IMG/VR virus record: IMGVR_UViG_3300025313_000136 | Coordinates: 1 to 20,645 of that record | Length of the DNA: 20,645 nucleotides | DNA from: a virus | Reading direction: 5' to 3' (one strand) | Shown: one piece after another, positions 19,792 through 20,645 of the stretch | Numbering within the stretch: the stretch's first letter is position 1 | Layout: each line of letters opens with the position of its first letter | Position numbers and translations under genes: made by a program | The notes under the pieces: model-generated | Seen by the model: the letters and a program-made list of their open reading frames with translations, nothing else | Database searches by the model: none | Told to the model about the DNA's origin: nothing

Positions 19792-20645
19792 ATGGCAGAT
19801 CAAACAAATGATTGGGGACAGCAATTTAGGAGCCCTATTAGTAAAATAGGGGGCATATTTTCAGGGCCAGGTAGGCAATTATACGATATCCCTACCCATG
19901 CTCCTGTTCAAGAATTAGCTAAATATCCTCTTTTTGCAAAAGCACTAGGGAATTTAGTAGGTGGTAGGCAAACTGCACCATTTAATCCGGCTTATGCACG
20001 ACAAAAATTTGAACGTGAAACAGTTCCGTCTATTGCACAAAGATTTGCAGGAACTGGAGACACAGCAGCATCATCTGGATTTATGGGAGAACTTGCTAAG
20101 GCAGGGACTGATCTTGAAGCTCAATTAGAACAAGAGCGTGCCAAATTTGGACAAGAAGAAGAACGATTACGTCAAAGCGAACTTGAAGGGCTTCTTAAAT
20201 TTGGTATGCAGCCAACTTCAGAAAAAATATTGATGCAGAAGCCAGAAGGCGAAGTGCCAATCACGCAAGAAAAAAATCTTGCTGAAAATATTTTTCCTGG
20301 AATAAAAAAAGAGCTGATAAGTACTGCTAATTGGACTGATAAGAAATTGCGCGATAAGATCGAAGAAAAGTATGGGCCAGAAGGTTTATCGAAGTATGAA
20401 TCATTAAAAGAACAATTTGGTATTGGAAAAGAAAAAGGAAAAACAACTACTACAGAAGAAGATATTGCTACTGATGATTGGCTTAAAAGTGCTCAGTCAA
20501 AAGGATATGAAAATCGTGTAAAGGGCGCAAATAAAGAAGTCGAAAAGTTTAAAGACCCTAATGAGCAGCGTGAATTAAGCGAGATTATGGATAGAGCAGG
20601 CGTAAAAAATGCTTCTGAGCTTGCTGCTTTTAGCCCAAAAAATAA
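19792..20645 (+). CDS. Probable virion structural protein, cut by window end
   Basis: The start ATG follows AGGAG at good spacing, and the frame stays open for 284 codons to the window edge. The N-terminus includes L-Y-D-I-P-T-H-A-P and A-K-Y-P-L-F-A-K-A-L; around residues 65-90 there is F-N-P-A-Y-A-R-Q-K-F-E-R-E-T-V-P, then A-Q-R-F-A-G-T-G-D, a pattern I associate with tail or ejection proteins of short-tailed phages. A coiled coil rich in Glu and Gln follows (about 108-145), then a charged hydrophilic region. No membrane segment is visible. An internal virion or ejection role is inferred; the missing C-terminus could change that. Confidence 0.75.
   Translation, partial: MADQTNDWGQQFRSPISKIGGIFSGPGRQLYDIPTHAPVQELAKYPLFAKALGNLVGGRQTAPFNPAYARQKFERETVPSIAQRFAGTGDTAASSGFMGELAKAGTDLEAQLEQERAKFGQEEERLRQSELEGLLKFGMQPTSEKILMQKPEGEVPITQEKNLAENIFPGIKKELISTANWTDKKLRDKIEEKYGPEGLSKYESLKEQFGIGKEKGKTTTTEEDIATDDWLKSAQSKGYENRVKGANKEVEKFKDPNEQRELSEIMDRAGVKNASELAAFSPKN

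Noticed and set aside
1-20645. CRISPR array, insertion sequence, integrase or attachment site
   Set aside because: No regularly spaced repeats, transposase or recombinase motif was found, and no tRNA-end duplication is visible within the window.

Overview
The window is a stretch of a tailed double-stranded DNA phage (Caudoviricetes) with podovirus-type virion genes. The evidence is a large terminase, a P22-gp1-like portal, an acidic scaffold, a major capsid protein that looks like the N4-gp56 family, a gp10-like tail stabilisation protein and short tail-fibre-like proteins. No integrase, repressor or replication gene is present. The DNA is moderately AT-rich, genes overlap or abut, and most starts have a purine-rich Shine-Dalgarno site, so the host is a bacterium. 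I cannot name the host; the virus is probably from an uncultured lineage.

Layout. (1) Positions 1-3573: a run of small + strand genes without clear functions, including a double zinc-ribbon protein, small ribbon-helix-helix-like (RHH-like) proteins, N-terminal membrane-anchor plus coiled-coil proteins and a small CxxC protein. (2) 3576-4934: terL. (3) 4944-7044: a second run of small genes that repeats the themes of the first (RHH-like, then membrane-anchor/coiled-coil) and contains a tandem paralogue pair. (4) 7048-11175: a repeated promoter-like element and a 20-bp palindrome, then portal, short basic proteins (one DUF6496-like), a conserved phage protein and the scaffold. (5) 11199-11704: a small inverted membrane-protein gene between a strong hairpin and a leader. 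(6) 11705-18388: major capsid protein, a probable decoration protein, head-completion and adaptor candidates, a fibre-like protein and the tail stabilisation protein; a second copy of the promoter-like element lies at 14514. (7) 18389-19790: an accessory island on the minus strand with a cluster of tRNA and tRNA-like elements, two opposing terminators and a tail-fibre-like gene. (8) 19792-end: the start of a probable virion protein, cut by the window edge.

The structural genes read as one late programme: TerL packages DNA through the portal into a shell built from capsid protein on the scaffold, then adaptor, fibre and stabilisation proteins complete the short tail. The repeated element before the portal and before the adaptor suggests coordinated late promoters.

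The most unusual part is the tRNA island. Seven tRNA-sized units lie on the minus strand with gaps of 5-21 nt. Two (His, Ser) are good tRNAs, one (Asn-like) is slightly defective, one is a compact 67-nt tRNA-like gene, one has an odd long-variable-arm form, and two slots hold 65-66 nt elements closed by perfect 8- and 12-bp helices but lacking a canonical T arm. Other notable points are the repeated promoter element, the duplicated small-gene themes around terL, and a capsid-like peptide inside a non-capsid protein.
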